Source of the DNA: Nanobdellota archaeon
GTDB taxonomy: Archaea; Nanobdellota; Nanobdellia; Pacearchaeales; GW2011-AR1
DNA: 13,531 bases
Direction of reading: 5' to 3'
Assembly (NCBI GenBank): GCA_023397215.1
Contig: JAEWUG010000003.1
Location: 1-13,531, forward strand
The notes beneath the pieces are model-generated. The model had not been told where the DNA came from. It searched no databases and saw only the letters and a list, made by a program, of their open reading frames with translations. The translations under genes were made by a program, and so were the position numbers. Positions within the stretch are counted from its first letter, which is position 1. Each line of letters starts with the position of its first letter. Shown piece after piece: positions 5,791 through 12,440 of the stretch.

Positions 5791-5798
5791 ATATATAA
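5791..5798 (-). promoter_or_regulatory. TATA-like box for the 35-residue ORF
   Basis: The minus strand reads CTTATATATTTGG here, about 36 bases before the ATG at 5760, giving a predicted leader of about eight to ten bases. Confidence 0.35.
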
Positions 5799-5837
5799 GA
5801 TTAATGATAATACAGATTAAATCAAATAAAAGTAAAA

Positions 5838-5846
5838 TTTAAAAAG
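5838..5846 (+). promoter_or_regulatory. TATA-like box of tRNA-Asp
   Basis: TTTAAAAAG lies about 55 bases before the tRNA 5' end, which predicts a short 5' leader of roughly 28 bases to be removed by RNase P. Confidence 0.4.
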
Positions 5847-5895
5847 GAAAATCTCTAATAGAATTTATCTTGGATAAAGAAGTTCAAGCAATGTT

Positions 5896-5967
5896 GCCTC
5901 AATAGTATAGTGGCTAGTACGATGGCCTGTCGCGCCATAGACCCGGGTTCAATTCCCGGTTGGGGCG
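5896..5967 (+). tRNA. tRNA-Asp (anticodon GTC)
   Basis: A full cloverleaf folds: acceptor GCCTCAA with TTGGGGC (one G-T pair), D arm GTAT/GTAC, anticodon stem ATGGC/GCCAT around the loop CTGTCGC (anticodon GTC, positions 34-36), and T arm CCGGG/CCCGG with loop TTCAATT. The discriminator base is G, as expected for tRNA-Asp. It is 72 bases long with no intron and no encoded CCA. A tyrosine recombinase gene begins 95 bases downstream and reads away, the usual arrangement at a tRNA used as an integration site. No second copy of the tRNA 3' end occurs in this window. Confidence 0.97.
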
Positions 5968-6061
5968 TTCTGGAGCATCTGCCCATTTTAAGGGTGTATG
6001 GTTAAAAAACTGCAGTATCTTTCTAAAAAAATTCAAAATTTAATTTTTCTGTCACTGTTGG

Positions 6062-7267
6062 GTGGACCGACAAAATTTAAATATTTCGCCCATCGCACAC
6101 ACACTGATGAGACGAGGCGAAGAAATAATTAACCAAAGATACATTCAATGGAAAGAAAAAAATAAGGATGGAATTAAGGGAATTAATGAAGAGAACTCTA
6201 AAATTATATTAAATTATGTTTCTGATATGGAGTATGGATTAAATATTGGAAAAAGTAGTAAAAAAGGTGGTAGAAGTTGTAATAGACTTTATAATTTACA
6301 ACAAAGGATGGTTTTTATTACAAAAAAATTAGAAGAGTTATATAATGTTAAAGATTTAACTCAATTAGAAGAAAGAACTTTACATCATTTCTTTACTGGA
6401 ATGAAAAATGGAGAGATTAAAAGATTGGATGGTAATACTTATCAAGATCCTGCAAATTTTGTTAAAGTAATAAAAGCATTCTGGCATTGGTGGCAAAAAG
6501 TTAATCGTAAAAAGGGGATTGAAATATATGATATTACCCAAGATCTAGATACTAGTGTAGAAAAACCAATATGGGTTTATCTAACTGATGAAGAAATCAA
6601 ATTAATGTATGATGAAGCAATTGATTACTATAAAACATTAATACTTTTTTTATATGATACAGGAGTTCGAGCCCCCAGTGAATTGAGAAATATTAAAGTT
6701 TCAGATTTACAAAAAAATGGGAAGGAGTTAAACATTCGAGATGAAATAAGTAAAACTTTTGGAAGGAGAATTAAGCTTATGATGTCCTCAGAAATAATTA
6801 AAGCTCATATTCAAAGAGAGGGATTAGCAAAAGATGATTATTTATTCAATAGAGAACCTCAAACAATGAATAAGTATTTACAACGACTAGCTAAAAAAGT
6901 TTTTAAAAAAGGTGTAAGTCCTGCAGGTGAAGAATACCATAAAATTACAATGTACGACTTTCGACATTGTTCATGTTGTTATTGGTTACCTCGTTATAAA
7001 TCTGAGTCTGCACTAAAATATAGATTTGGATGGAAAAAATCAGACAAAATTCATTACTATTCAGAATTATTAGGAATGCGTGATACTATTAGAGAAGAAG
7101 ATATGTTAATAGATATTACAAAAACAGAAATTGAAAAACAATTAACTAAATCTGAAAATAAAAATGAAATATTACAAGAAAGAGTTGATATCTTAGAAAA
7201 ACAAATGAAGATATTAGCAGAAGCAACACAAAGAATTTTATTGAAAAGTCAAGGATATTTATGTTAA
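6062..7267 (+). CDS. Tyrosine recombinase (integrase) next to tRNA-Asp
   Basis: The 401-residue protein has a helical core-binding region (about 70-165) and a catalytic region with R203 (DTGVRAPSELRNI), K231 (ISKTFGRR), R301 (YDFRHCSCCYW) and the likely nucleophile Y333 (GWKKSDKIHYYS). The family order R-K-HxxR-(H/W)-Y is kept, but Tyr replaces the usual His in HxxR (Y298) and Trp replaces His (W324). Such enzymes cut and rejoin DNA at att sites. Residues 352-390 add a coiled-coil tail (TEIEKQLTKSENKNEILQER). I use the GTG at 6062, the only start between an in-frame stop and the open frame; the next ATG is residue 16. No ribosome binding site is visible. It probably moves an element whose cargo lies to the right; a XerA-type role is less likely given the tRNA context. 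Confidence 0.85.
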   Translation: MDRQNLNISPIAHTLMRRGEEIINQRYIQWKEKNKDGIKGINEENSKIILNYVSDMEYGLNIGKSSKKGGRSCNRLYNLQQRMVFITKKLEELYNVKDLTQLEERTLHHFFTGMKNGEIKRLDGNTYQDPANFVKVIKAFWHWWQKVNRKKGIEIYDITQDLDTSVEKPIWVYLTDEEIKLMYDEAIDYYKTLILFLYDTGVRAPSELRNIKVSDLQKNGKELNIRDEISKTFGRRIKLMMSSEIIKAHIQREGLAKDDYLFNREPQTMNKYLQRLAKKVFKKGVSPAGEEYHKITMYDFRHCSCCYWLPRYKSESALKYRFGWKKSDKIHYYSELLGMRDTIREEDMLIDITKTEIEKQLTKSENKNEILQERVDILEKQMKILAEATQRILLKSQGYLC

Positions 7268-7333
7268 AAAAACCACAAACTTAAATAATTCTTTTTATTA
7301 AAAATTTAAAGAGGAATAATTATTTTATTAAAC

Positions 7334-9919
7334 ATGAAGTTAAAAAAATGGGATAATAAATCTATTAAAGTAATTCTTTTCATATCTATCTTTATTCTAT
7401 TATCTTTAGGCATAGCATATGCATCGGGAGCATTTTTAGGAGGAAGTAATCAAGCCTCATTAACAAAAGGATTAGTAGGACACTGGAAATTAGACGAAGA
7501 AAGTATTATAGATTTTACAATTAATGAATATTCTTATCCTACATTTGATACCTCAAATTCAAATGGAGGATGGAGTCATTGGGGTAGAAGTGGTGCAATA
7601 GGAAGCTATTCTCAAAATACAAATAAAGATTATATCTTTGACAAATCAAATACTTATTCACATAGAGTTTCAAATGGACCTAGTGCTACAGGTGAATATC
7701 TTTTATATCAATCTCCTTCAATTGAAGGGATAACTAATAGATCTCTTTCAGCAATTGTAAAATTAAGTGATGGGAGCCAAGTTACTAACGATAAGATTTT
7801 TCCAGCATGGAATGCTATTACTTCAGGGAGTATTCCAAATTATATATGGACTTCAATAGATTATTTAGGTAATGGTTTTTATTTATGTAAAGCTGAGGGA
7901 ATTAAACAAGATGGAAGTAATGATTTAGTTGGGATTTATGTTTCTCCAGGGATAGAAGCTTATTTCTCTCATGTTCAATTAGAACAAAAATTATATTCTA
8001 GTTCATTTGTAATTGGTGCTAGAAATGGTACCGTTGATGATAGAAGTGGATATTCAAATAAAGGGATTAATTATGGTGCAATTTTAACTAATGGGATAAA
8101 GGGAGAAAGTAAAGGTGCATTAGAATTTGACGGAGTAGATGATTATATTAACTTGAGATTAAAACAAAGTGGAGAAAATAATTCTTATGCTATTTCTATG
8201 TGGATAAAAGTCAACCAAGGACATAGTAATCCTTCTCTTATACTATATGCCGGCGGAACAGGAAGATTATGGGTAAGACAAGACCCAAATTCAATAACTC
8301 TTAATTCATATTTCGGATCTGGATATGACTATTGGGGATCCTCCGTTTCTACTCCTAAGGAAGAATGGTTCCACATAGTTGGAATTTTTGACAAGCAAGG
8401 AAATCAATCTATTTATTTAAATGGAGAATTAAAAACTTCAAGAGATTTATCAAGTTCTTCTCACTTACCTTGGGATACTGGCACTTTTTATTTAGCTAGA
8501 AATAGTGGTTCTTATTATAATTACTTCAATGGAGCAATTTCAGATGTTCGTATTTACGACAGAGCTTTATCTGAAGAAGAAATAAAATTATTATATGATT
8601 CTTACAAACCTCAAACAACTATTAGTTCTTTAACAAGAGGACTTATTCTAGATATGCCTTTAACTTCTATTTGGACAAAATCAGAAAACACTGGTTCAGA
8701 AAGAATAACTGATAAAACACCTTATTCAAATGATGGACAAAACTATGGAGCAACATTAACAACAGAAGGAACTTATTTTTCTTCTTCTCAAAATCAATAT
8801 ATTCAAACGAAACTAAAAATACAAGATTATTTCAATAATAGTGATGAATTCACTCTTTCTTTTTGGACTAAATTAACAGCAACATCTACTGTTAGAAGCG
8901 GTTTAGTTAATGCAAATAAATATTATACAGAAGGAACTGCAGGAGGATTTGGAGTTATGCTTGACCAAAATAATAAATTTGCTCCACATATTGGCAATGA
9001 CCTATCTACTTCTTCTCTTTCTTCATTAACTGTTCCAATAAATGAATGGCAACATGTTTTAATTAAATATGAAAATAGTAACTTCTCTTTTTACCAAAAT
9101 GGAATTTTAATAGATTCACTTTATAGAAACAATTGGCTTGTTAATAATCAAGACATTTTAATAGGAAAAGGTTCTCAAGGAGGTTGGACTTCAACTTCTG
9201 ATGCATTAATCCAAAATGTTCGTGTCTACAATCGAGCCTTATCCTCTGAAGAAATAAAATTATTATATGATTCTTATAAACCTCAAACAACAGTAGCTTC
9301 ATTAAATAAAGGATTAGTCTTAGACATGCCCCTAACATCAACTTGGACAAAATCTGAAACACCTGGTTCTGAAATCATAACAGATAAAACTCCTTATTCA
9401 AATAATGGGCAAAATTATGGGACAGTACTCTCTGGTGAAGGAGCCACATTTGATGGAAGTAATGATTATATTGTAACAGGATGGGGCCAAGGACTTAATC
9501 CTTCAACAAATCCTTTAACAATAACAATGTGGGTTAAACCAAATAATATAAATTCAGCTACTATGTTTTTTTCTAATAGACAATCGGGAGGATCCAGTAA
9601 CCGTCTTTATATAAGCATATATAATGGGAAATGGGATTTAGGAATTCATACAACTACTTGGGGTAGTGGAACAATTAATGCAAATACAGACTGGAATTTC
9701 ATTTCAGTTGTTATGGATGGTTCCCAAGCTACAATGAAAGCAAACTTACAAACAACAAGAACAATTTCTTATGGCTCTTATAATTTAAATTTAAATGCAC
9801 ATTTAGGAACACATGATCTTAATTATTGGTATAATGGATTAATTAAAAATGTTAGAATATACAATAGGGCTTTATCAGATGAAGAAATAAAATTACTTTA
9901 TGACCAAGGTAAAACTTAA
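7334..9919 (+). CDS. Large secreted protein with three LamG domains
   Basis: The 861-residue protein starts with a signal peptide or anchor (basic head MKLKKWDNKS, hydrophobic 11-30). LamG domain 1 opens at 46-56 (GLVGHWKLDEES), is interrupted by an approximately 175-residue insert, and resumes at 231-421; domain 2 spans about 436-645 and domain 3 about 660-857. Each closes with the signature VRIYxRALSxEEIKLLYD. The insert (about 58-230) ends YFSHVQLEQKLYSSSFVIG, like the closing strand of carbohydrate-binding domains in phage tail and surface proteins. Concanavalin-A-like domains usually bind glycans or mediate adhesion; there is no evident enzyme site. The gene follows the integrase in the same direction with 66 bases between. 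It may be cargo of an integrated element. The C-terminus has no anchor, so it is either released or held by its N-terminal helix. Confidence 0.85.
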   Translation: MKLKKWDNKSIKVILFISIFILLSLGIAYASGAFLGGSNQASLTKGLVGHWKLDEESIIDFTINEYSYPTFDTSNSNGGWSHWGRSGAIGSYSQNTNKDYIFDKSNTYSHRVSNGPSATGEYLLYQSPSIEGITNRSLSAIVKLSDGSQVTNDKIFPAWNAITSGSIPNYIWTSIDYLGNGFYLCKAEGIKQDGSNDLVGIYVSPGIEAYFSHVQLEQKLYSSSFVIGARNGTVDDRSGYSNKGINYGAILTNGIKGESKGALEFDGVDDYINLRLKQSGENNSYAISMWIKVNQGHSNPSLILYAGGTGRLWVRQDPNSITLNSYFGSGYDYWGSSVSTPKEEWFHIVGIFDKQGNQSIYLNGELKTSRDLSSSSHLPWDTGTFYLARNSGSYYNYFNGAISDVRIYDRALSEEEIKLLYDSYKPQTTISSLTRGLILDMPLTSIWTKSENTGSERITDKTPYSNDGQNYGATLTTEGTYFSSSQNQYIQTKLKIQDYFNNSDEFTLSFWTKLTATSTVRSGLVNANKYYTEGTAGGFGVMLDQNNKFAPHIGNDLSTSSLSSLTVPINEWQHVLIKYENSNFSFYQNGILIDSLYRNNWLVNNQDILIGKGSQGGWTSTSDALIQNVRVYNRALSSEEIKLLYDSYKPQTTVASLNKGLVLDMPLTSTWTKSETPGSEIITDKTPYSNNGQNYGTVLSGEGATFDGSNDYIVTGWGQGLNPSTNPLTITMWVKPNNINSATMFFSNRQSGGSSNRLYISIYNGKWDLGIHTTTWGSGTINANTDWNFISVVMDGSQATMKANLQTTRTISYGSYNLNLNAHLGTHDLNYWYNGLIKNVRIYNRALSDEEIKLLYDQGKT
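8576..8758 (+). repeat. Direct repeat copy A in the LamG gene
   Basis: Residues 415-475 (end of LamG 1, linker, start of LamG 2) match residues 639-699 at 49 of 61 positions, including the identical run EEIKLLYDSYKPQTT. The copies are 672 bases apart and in frame, so a whole LamG unit was duplicated. Confidence 0.8.
9248..9430 (+). repeat. Direct repeat copy B in the LamG gene
   Basis: This is the partner of copy A (end of LamG 2, linker, start of LamG 3). The first about 48 bases are almost identical between copies, enough to permit in-frame gain or loss of one LamG domain by recombination. Confidence 0.8.
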
Positions 9920-9968
9920 CTTAATTAGTAGAAATAAATAACTCTAAAAAATTATAATAGATGAAGAT

Positions 9969-9986
9969 ACTTCTGGACAAAGAAGT
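9969..9986 (+). terminator. Hairpin downstream of the LamG gene
   Basis: ACTTCT-GGACAA-AGAAGT is a perfect six-pair stem with a six-base loop, about 50 bases after the LamG stop codon. It could protect or end the transcript, but no T tract follows directly, so the terminator label is tentative. Confidence 0.3.
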
Positions 9987-10093
9987 TACTTGAGATTATT
10001 TATAAAATTTTTTAATTTAAAATAGGATTATACCCTTAGATTATCCCAAATGTTTAATAAAAATTATAAAAGTAGAATCCTATAGAACATTTA

Positions 10094-10181
10094 ATGAAAA
10101 AAACATTAATCTATTTTAGTTGGTGGTTACATTGTAATAATATTCTTAATTTTAATGTTCACAATAGAATTTACAAGTTAA
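10094..10181 (+). pseudogene. Possible frameshifted mini membrane protein
   Basis: An ATG at 10094 starts MKKTLI; removing one T at 10112 would continue into ILVGGYIVIIFLILMFTIEF and then a stop, giving a 28-residue protein with a single clean membrane helix. As read, the frame instead continues FSWWLHCNN for 34 codons with no clear character. This may be the start of a decayed surface protein gene (signal peptide or pilin helix). With so short a sequence chance is a real alternative. Confidence 0.25.
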
Positions 10182-10186
10182 TTTCT

Positions 10187-10200
10187 AAATATATTTAAAG
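10187..10200 (+). promoter_or_regulatory. TATA-like box upstream of the PLD-like gene
   Basis: AAATATATTTAAAG predicts transcription start near 10220, exactly at the base of the hairpin at 10223-10241, and a leader of about 45 bases. Confidence 0.45.
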
Positions 10201-10222
10201 TCTTTATTTCTTAAACTAGTAT

Positions 10223-10241
10223 GAAAGAGCATATCTCTTTC
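10223..10241 (+). promoter_or_regulatory. Perfect 7-base inverted repeat in the PLD-like gene leader
   Basis: GAAAGAG-CATAT-CTCTTTC is a perfect seven-base inverted repeat with a five-base spacer, 23 bases before the ATG at 10265. It could be an operator for a dimeric regulator sitting at the transcription start, or an RNA hairpin at the 5' end. A weak AAGGG site lies between it and the ATG. Confidence 0.45.
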
Positions 10242-10264
10242 TAAACTTTAAGGGATATATATCA

Positions 10265-10990
10265 ATGATAACTAATAGTTCAAAAGACCATATTTATATT
10301 GGGAGGGGTGCAGGAAAAGAACTGAAAGAAGAATTAAATAAAGCTAAAAAGAGTATTAAAATTGTTTCTCCTTACTTAACACCATCCTATATTGAAGAAT
10401 TAATTGCATTATCTAATAAGGGGATTAAAATTACTTTAATAACATCAAATGAAATTAAACAAGGAAATGGGAATCATTCTTCTTTCACACATACAGATTT
10501 AATTAAACAAGAGATATATACAAATGAGGAAGAAAAAGATTTAAGAAAGAAAGGAATGAAATATTCTCTTTTTACCCTTATTTTTACTCTAATTTTCTTC
10601 TTTTTAAGGTCTCTTTTTTTATTTTGGGTTTCGTTTATAATCACAGGGATTATTTTTTATCATTTTTACAATAAAAAAATTTATACTTATTCTTATTATT
10701 CCCCAATTAATTTAAAAGTTGTTCCAGATGAATATCATGATAAGGAAAATGGAAAATATTTTATTCATTCAAAAATTTATGTAATTGACGAAAAAATTGC
10801 TTATTTAGGTTCTGTGAATTATACTTATAAAGCATTCAAATCAAATTATGAAACAAGAATAAAAGTTAGTTCTCAAAAAGCAGTTTTAGATATTTCAAAG
10901 GAAGTTGATAAATTATTTAATAATAAAGAAATAGGTTCAATAGATATTAATGAATGGGGTAAAGAATTATATTCTGAACCAAGACATTAA
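10265..10990 (+). CDS. Phospholipase-D-like protein with one HKD motif and membrane hairpin
   Basis: The 241-residue protein has a PLD-like fold split by a membrane hairpin. Residues 15-60 form the first half (ELKEELNKAKKSIKIVSPYL, then KGIKITLIT). Residues 100-133 are two closely spaced hydrophobic helices. The single catalytic motif follows: H168-S-K170, D175 and GSVN at 182-185 (FIHSKIYVIDEKIAYLGSVN). In this superfamily the His/Lys/Asp motif makes a covalent intermediate on a phosphodiester, in lipids or DNA; proteins with one motif act as dimers. The two halves should face the cytoplasm if the hairpin crosses twice. It is a single gene with its own promoter and leader. Substrate cannot be told from sequence: a membrane phospholipase and a nuclease are both possible, and the neighbouring restriction genes make a defence role worth considering. 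Confidence 0.8.
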   Translation: MITNSSKDHIYIGRGAGKELKEELNKAKKSIKIVSPYLTPSYIEELIALSNKGIKITLITSNEIKQGNGNHSSFTHTDLIKQEIYTNEEEKDLRKKGMKYSLFTLIFTLIFFFLRSLFLFWVSFIITGIIFYHFYNKKIYTYSYYSPINLKVVPDEYHDKENGKYFIHSKIYVIDEKIAYLGSVNYTYKAFKSNYETRIKVSSQKAVLDISKEVDKLFNNKEIGSIDINEWGKELYSEPRH

Positions 10991-11008
10991 AATTACTTTA
11001 ATTTTTAA

Positions 11009-11137
11009 TTAATCCTTATTGCAACAACCGTCATCATATCCATCAGCATAAACTTCTTCTAGTAAATTATCAATTTCTTCATCAGTTTTAGATTTCTTTA
11101 AACTTTTTCTTTTTTCTTCAATATTATTATAATTCAT
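11009..11137 (-). CDS. Small protein with acidic Cys-Cys tail, 42 residues
   Basis: The ORF begins at an ATG that overlaps the stop of the methyltransferase fragment (ATGA) and is preceded by a perfect ribosome binding site. It starts MNYNNIEEKRKSLKKSKTDE, has a helical acidic middle (EIDNLLEEVY), and ends ADGYDDGCCNKD, where two adjacent cysteines sit in an Asp/Gly-rich tail. I do not recognise the family. The strong binding site suggests real translation. The tail could hold a metal or be a modified or redox site, but this is speculation. It lies between the convergent PLD-like gene and the nuclease/methyltransferase block. Confidence 0.65.
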   Translation of the reverse strand: MNYNNIEEKRKSLKKSKTDEEIDNLLEEVYADGYDDGCCNKD

Positions 11138-11424
11138 ATCTCCTCCATTTTCAATATGTTTTTTTGGGCAGATTTTATATTTCCTCTAGATTTTTTAAGC
11201 ATATCCCAATAAGGAGGAGAAGTAATAATATAATCAAAATATTCTTTTTCTTTAGTACCCAAAACTTCTTTTATTTTTTTAAAATACTTTTTTTCTATCT
11301 CTGATGAATCTCCACACATAACAAAACTATGTTTATTCAATTCTTTTCCAGCTCTTTTTTTGGAAATATCTGAATATTTTTTGTTTAATTTTATACCCAA
11401 ACTATTTCTTTTTATAAAGGTTCT
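11134..11424 (-). pseudogene. DNA methyltransferase fragment (SPPYW motif)
   Basis: The reading frame contains RNSLGIKLNKKYSDISKKR, which resembles the stretch after the SAM-binding FxGxG motif (usually GIELNxxY), and then DYIITSPPYWDMLKK, the catalytic motif IV of N4-cytosine/N6-adenine DNA methyltransferases. SPPYW favours N4-cytosine. The glycine motif itself, the remaining catalytic-half motifs and the target recognition domain are missing: about 97 codons remain of a usual 250-400. The Glu of GIELN is Lys here. The homology begins right at the nuclease gene's stop codon and ends at the leader of the small ORF. The open frame extends back to an ATG at 11484 inside the nuclease gene, but that part (MCQTSNGRNRKW) is not family-like. 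It is almost certainly inactive. Confidence 0.75.
11139..11146 (-). promoter_or_regulatory. Strong ribosome binding site of the 42-residue ORF
   Basis: GGAGGAGA on the minus strand ends one base before the ATG at 11137. It lies inside the last codons of the methyltransferase fragment and encodes part of its ending MEEI, so the fragment runs into a pre-existing gene leader. Confidence 0.75.
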
Positions 11425-12440
11425 TATTGAATATCTATGACCACTGTACCATTTTCGATTCCTTCCATTACTTGTTTGACACATTTATTAAATGTACGTA
11501 TAGCATCCCCCTTTAGGGGTTTATCCTTGATCTTAATAAAACTCTCTTTTAATTCATTTGGTAGGCCTTTAAGGTCATCGAGAGTTACAATGACCACGTT
11601 TTTCTCATTTCTTATAAGTGCCCATTCCTTATCATATTTTTTATGCTCATCTAAATAAGTTATATCTTCCTTTGTCATTTTTGGCCAAAGATAATAAAAT
11701 TTCTTATCTGGGAAAAAATATTTTGTTAAATACATTTCTCCAACAGCGATATGTCCTGCTCTTTGTGCCCCATCTGTAAAATTCCTTTTAGACCTTCCAG
11801 CATATTTTATGATATTATCCTTTCTTATTAATGTAGATCTTGCCTTAGCAAATTTATTCCAATCAGAGGCATACCTTTCCTTGAAAGAAGTATCAAAGAT
11901 ATTTTTCATGATTTTTAATTTATTTTTTAAGAATCTCTTTAGTTTCAGTGGATCTTGAATACTCAAAATAAGTTGTTTTAATTCTTCTAAATCATCCATT
12001 ATCAGATAATATCCTTTTTCATTCATTGAAGCAAAATAAGCCATACCATAAAGATCATCCCTAATTTTTTCATTACCTTTTCTTAAATAGTATATTCCTA
12101 TTAGGCCTGCCTTAACTGCCCCAAGAGCATGATGGAATCTTTGAGTCTGAGCATTTCCACTAGAACCTCTATTAAGCGCATCTGTTCCTTCAAGTGCTAT
12201 AACTGGTTTTATATTAGTTTTCTTATTGTCAAAAGGGTTTGTCCATTCATTTTCACAAATCCAGCATGCATCACAAGAACCATAGGCTACATTGTTTATA
12301 CCAAACGTAAGGCCTTTTGGAAAAATTTTCTGATCTTCATTACTAGACTCAGGGAAAACCATCAACTTTAGTCCATTTAATTCAGTTCCTAAGTAGTCAA
12401 TGATCTCTCTTTTTACTAATTCATCACTTGATTGTGCCAT
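11424..12440 (-). CDS. Putative restriction-endonuclease-like protein
   Basis: The 338-residue protein is coupled to the upstream nuclease gene (TAATG, one-base overlap) and runs into the methyltransferase fragment. I do not recognise a named family. Its first half has an order compatible with a PD-(D/E)xK-like core: GSCDACWICENEW (residues 55-65, with D57), a strand KPVIALEGTD (78-87, with E84), a conserved-looking helix NAQTQRFHHALGAVKAG and a strand GLIGIYYLRKG. A Lys at the ExK position is not seen. C56, C59 and C62 form CxxCxxC. The second half is helical and basic (RSTLIRKDNI, GRSKRNFTDGAQRAGH) and could bind DNA. The place beside a methyltransferase suggests the endonuclease, or one subunit of it, of a restriction-modification system. 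This is inference. Confidence 0.6.
   Translation of the reverse strand: MAQSSDELVKREIIDYLGTELNGLKLMVFPESSNEDQKIFPKGLTFGINNVAYGSCDACWICENEWTNPFDNKKTNIKPVIALEGTDALNRGSSGNAQTQRFHHALGAVKAGLIGIYYLRKGNEKIRDDLYGMAYFASMNEKGYYLIMDDLEELKQLILSIQDPLKLKRFLKNKLKIMKNIFDTSFKERYASDWNKFAKARSTLIRKDNIIKYAGRSKRNFTDGAQRAGHIAVGEMYLTKYFFPDKKFYYLWPKMTKEDITYLDEHKKYDKEWALIRNEKNVVIVTLDDLKGLPNELKESFIKIKDKPLKGDAIRTFNKCVKQVMEGIENGTVVIDIQ

Larger units (their letters stand above)
9920..10264. other. 345-base gap with hairpins and promoter
   Basis: This stretch holds no intact gene. It contains a six-pair hairpin at 9969-9986 (ACTTCT/AGAAGT, loop GGACAA), a spaced eight-base inverted repeat at 10022-10029 and 10076-10083 (ATAGGATT/AATCCTAT), a possible frameshifted mini membrane gene at 10094-10181, and the promoter and hairpin of the downstream gene. 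The rest is A+T-rich sequence in which I see nothing. Confidence 0.6.

Noticed and set aside
5968..6061. Possible second tRNA or small RNA between tRNA-Asp and the integrase
   Set aside because: Only a weak four-pair stem (GCCC/GGGT) is seen; no cloverleaf or box motifs can be built.
6105..6127. Hammerhead-ribozyme-like core CTGATGAG followed by CGAAG
   Set aside because: Stem II cannot form in the short spacer, the second core element is GAAG rather than GAAA, no flanking stems are seen, and the bases lie inside the integrase coding frame.
5871..9987. Near-identical 14-base pair TGGATAAAGAAGTT (5871) and TGGACAAAGAAGTT (9974) as possible att sites around integrase and LamG gene
   Set aside because: It lies upstream of the tRNA rather than in its 3' end, and a 13/14 match is expected many times by chance in 13.5 kb of A+T-rich DNA.
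9920..10264. CRISPR-like or insertion-sequence end structure in the gap
   Set aside because: The inverted repeats are short and unrelated to each other, there are no regularly spaced direct repeats, and no transposase frame is nearby.
11424..11484. N-terminal part of the methyltransferase frame from the ATG at 11484
   Set aside because: This stretch overlaps the nuclease gene in another frame and shows no methyltransferase-like residues, so the fragment was taken to start at 11424.
12129..12371. Plus-strand open frame of 80 codons antisense to the second nuclease-like gene
   Set aside because: It has no ribosome binding site or promoter, its composition is that of a reverse-frame shadow, and the minus-strand gene is better supported.
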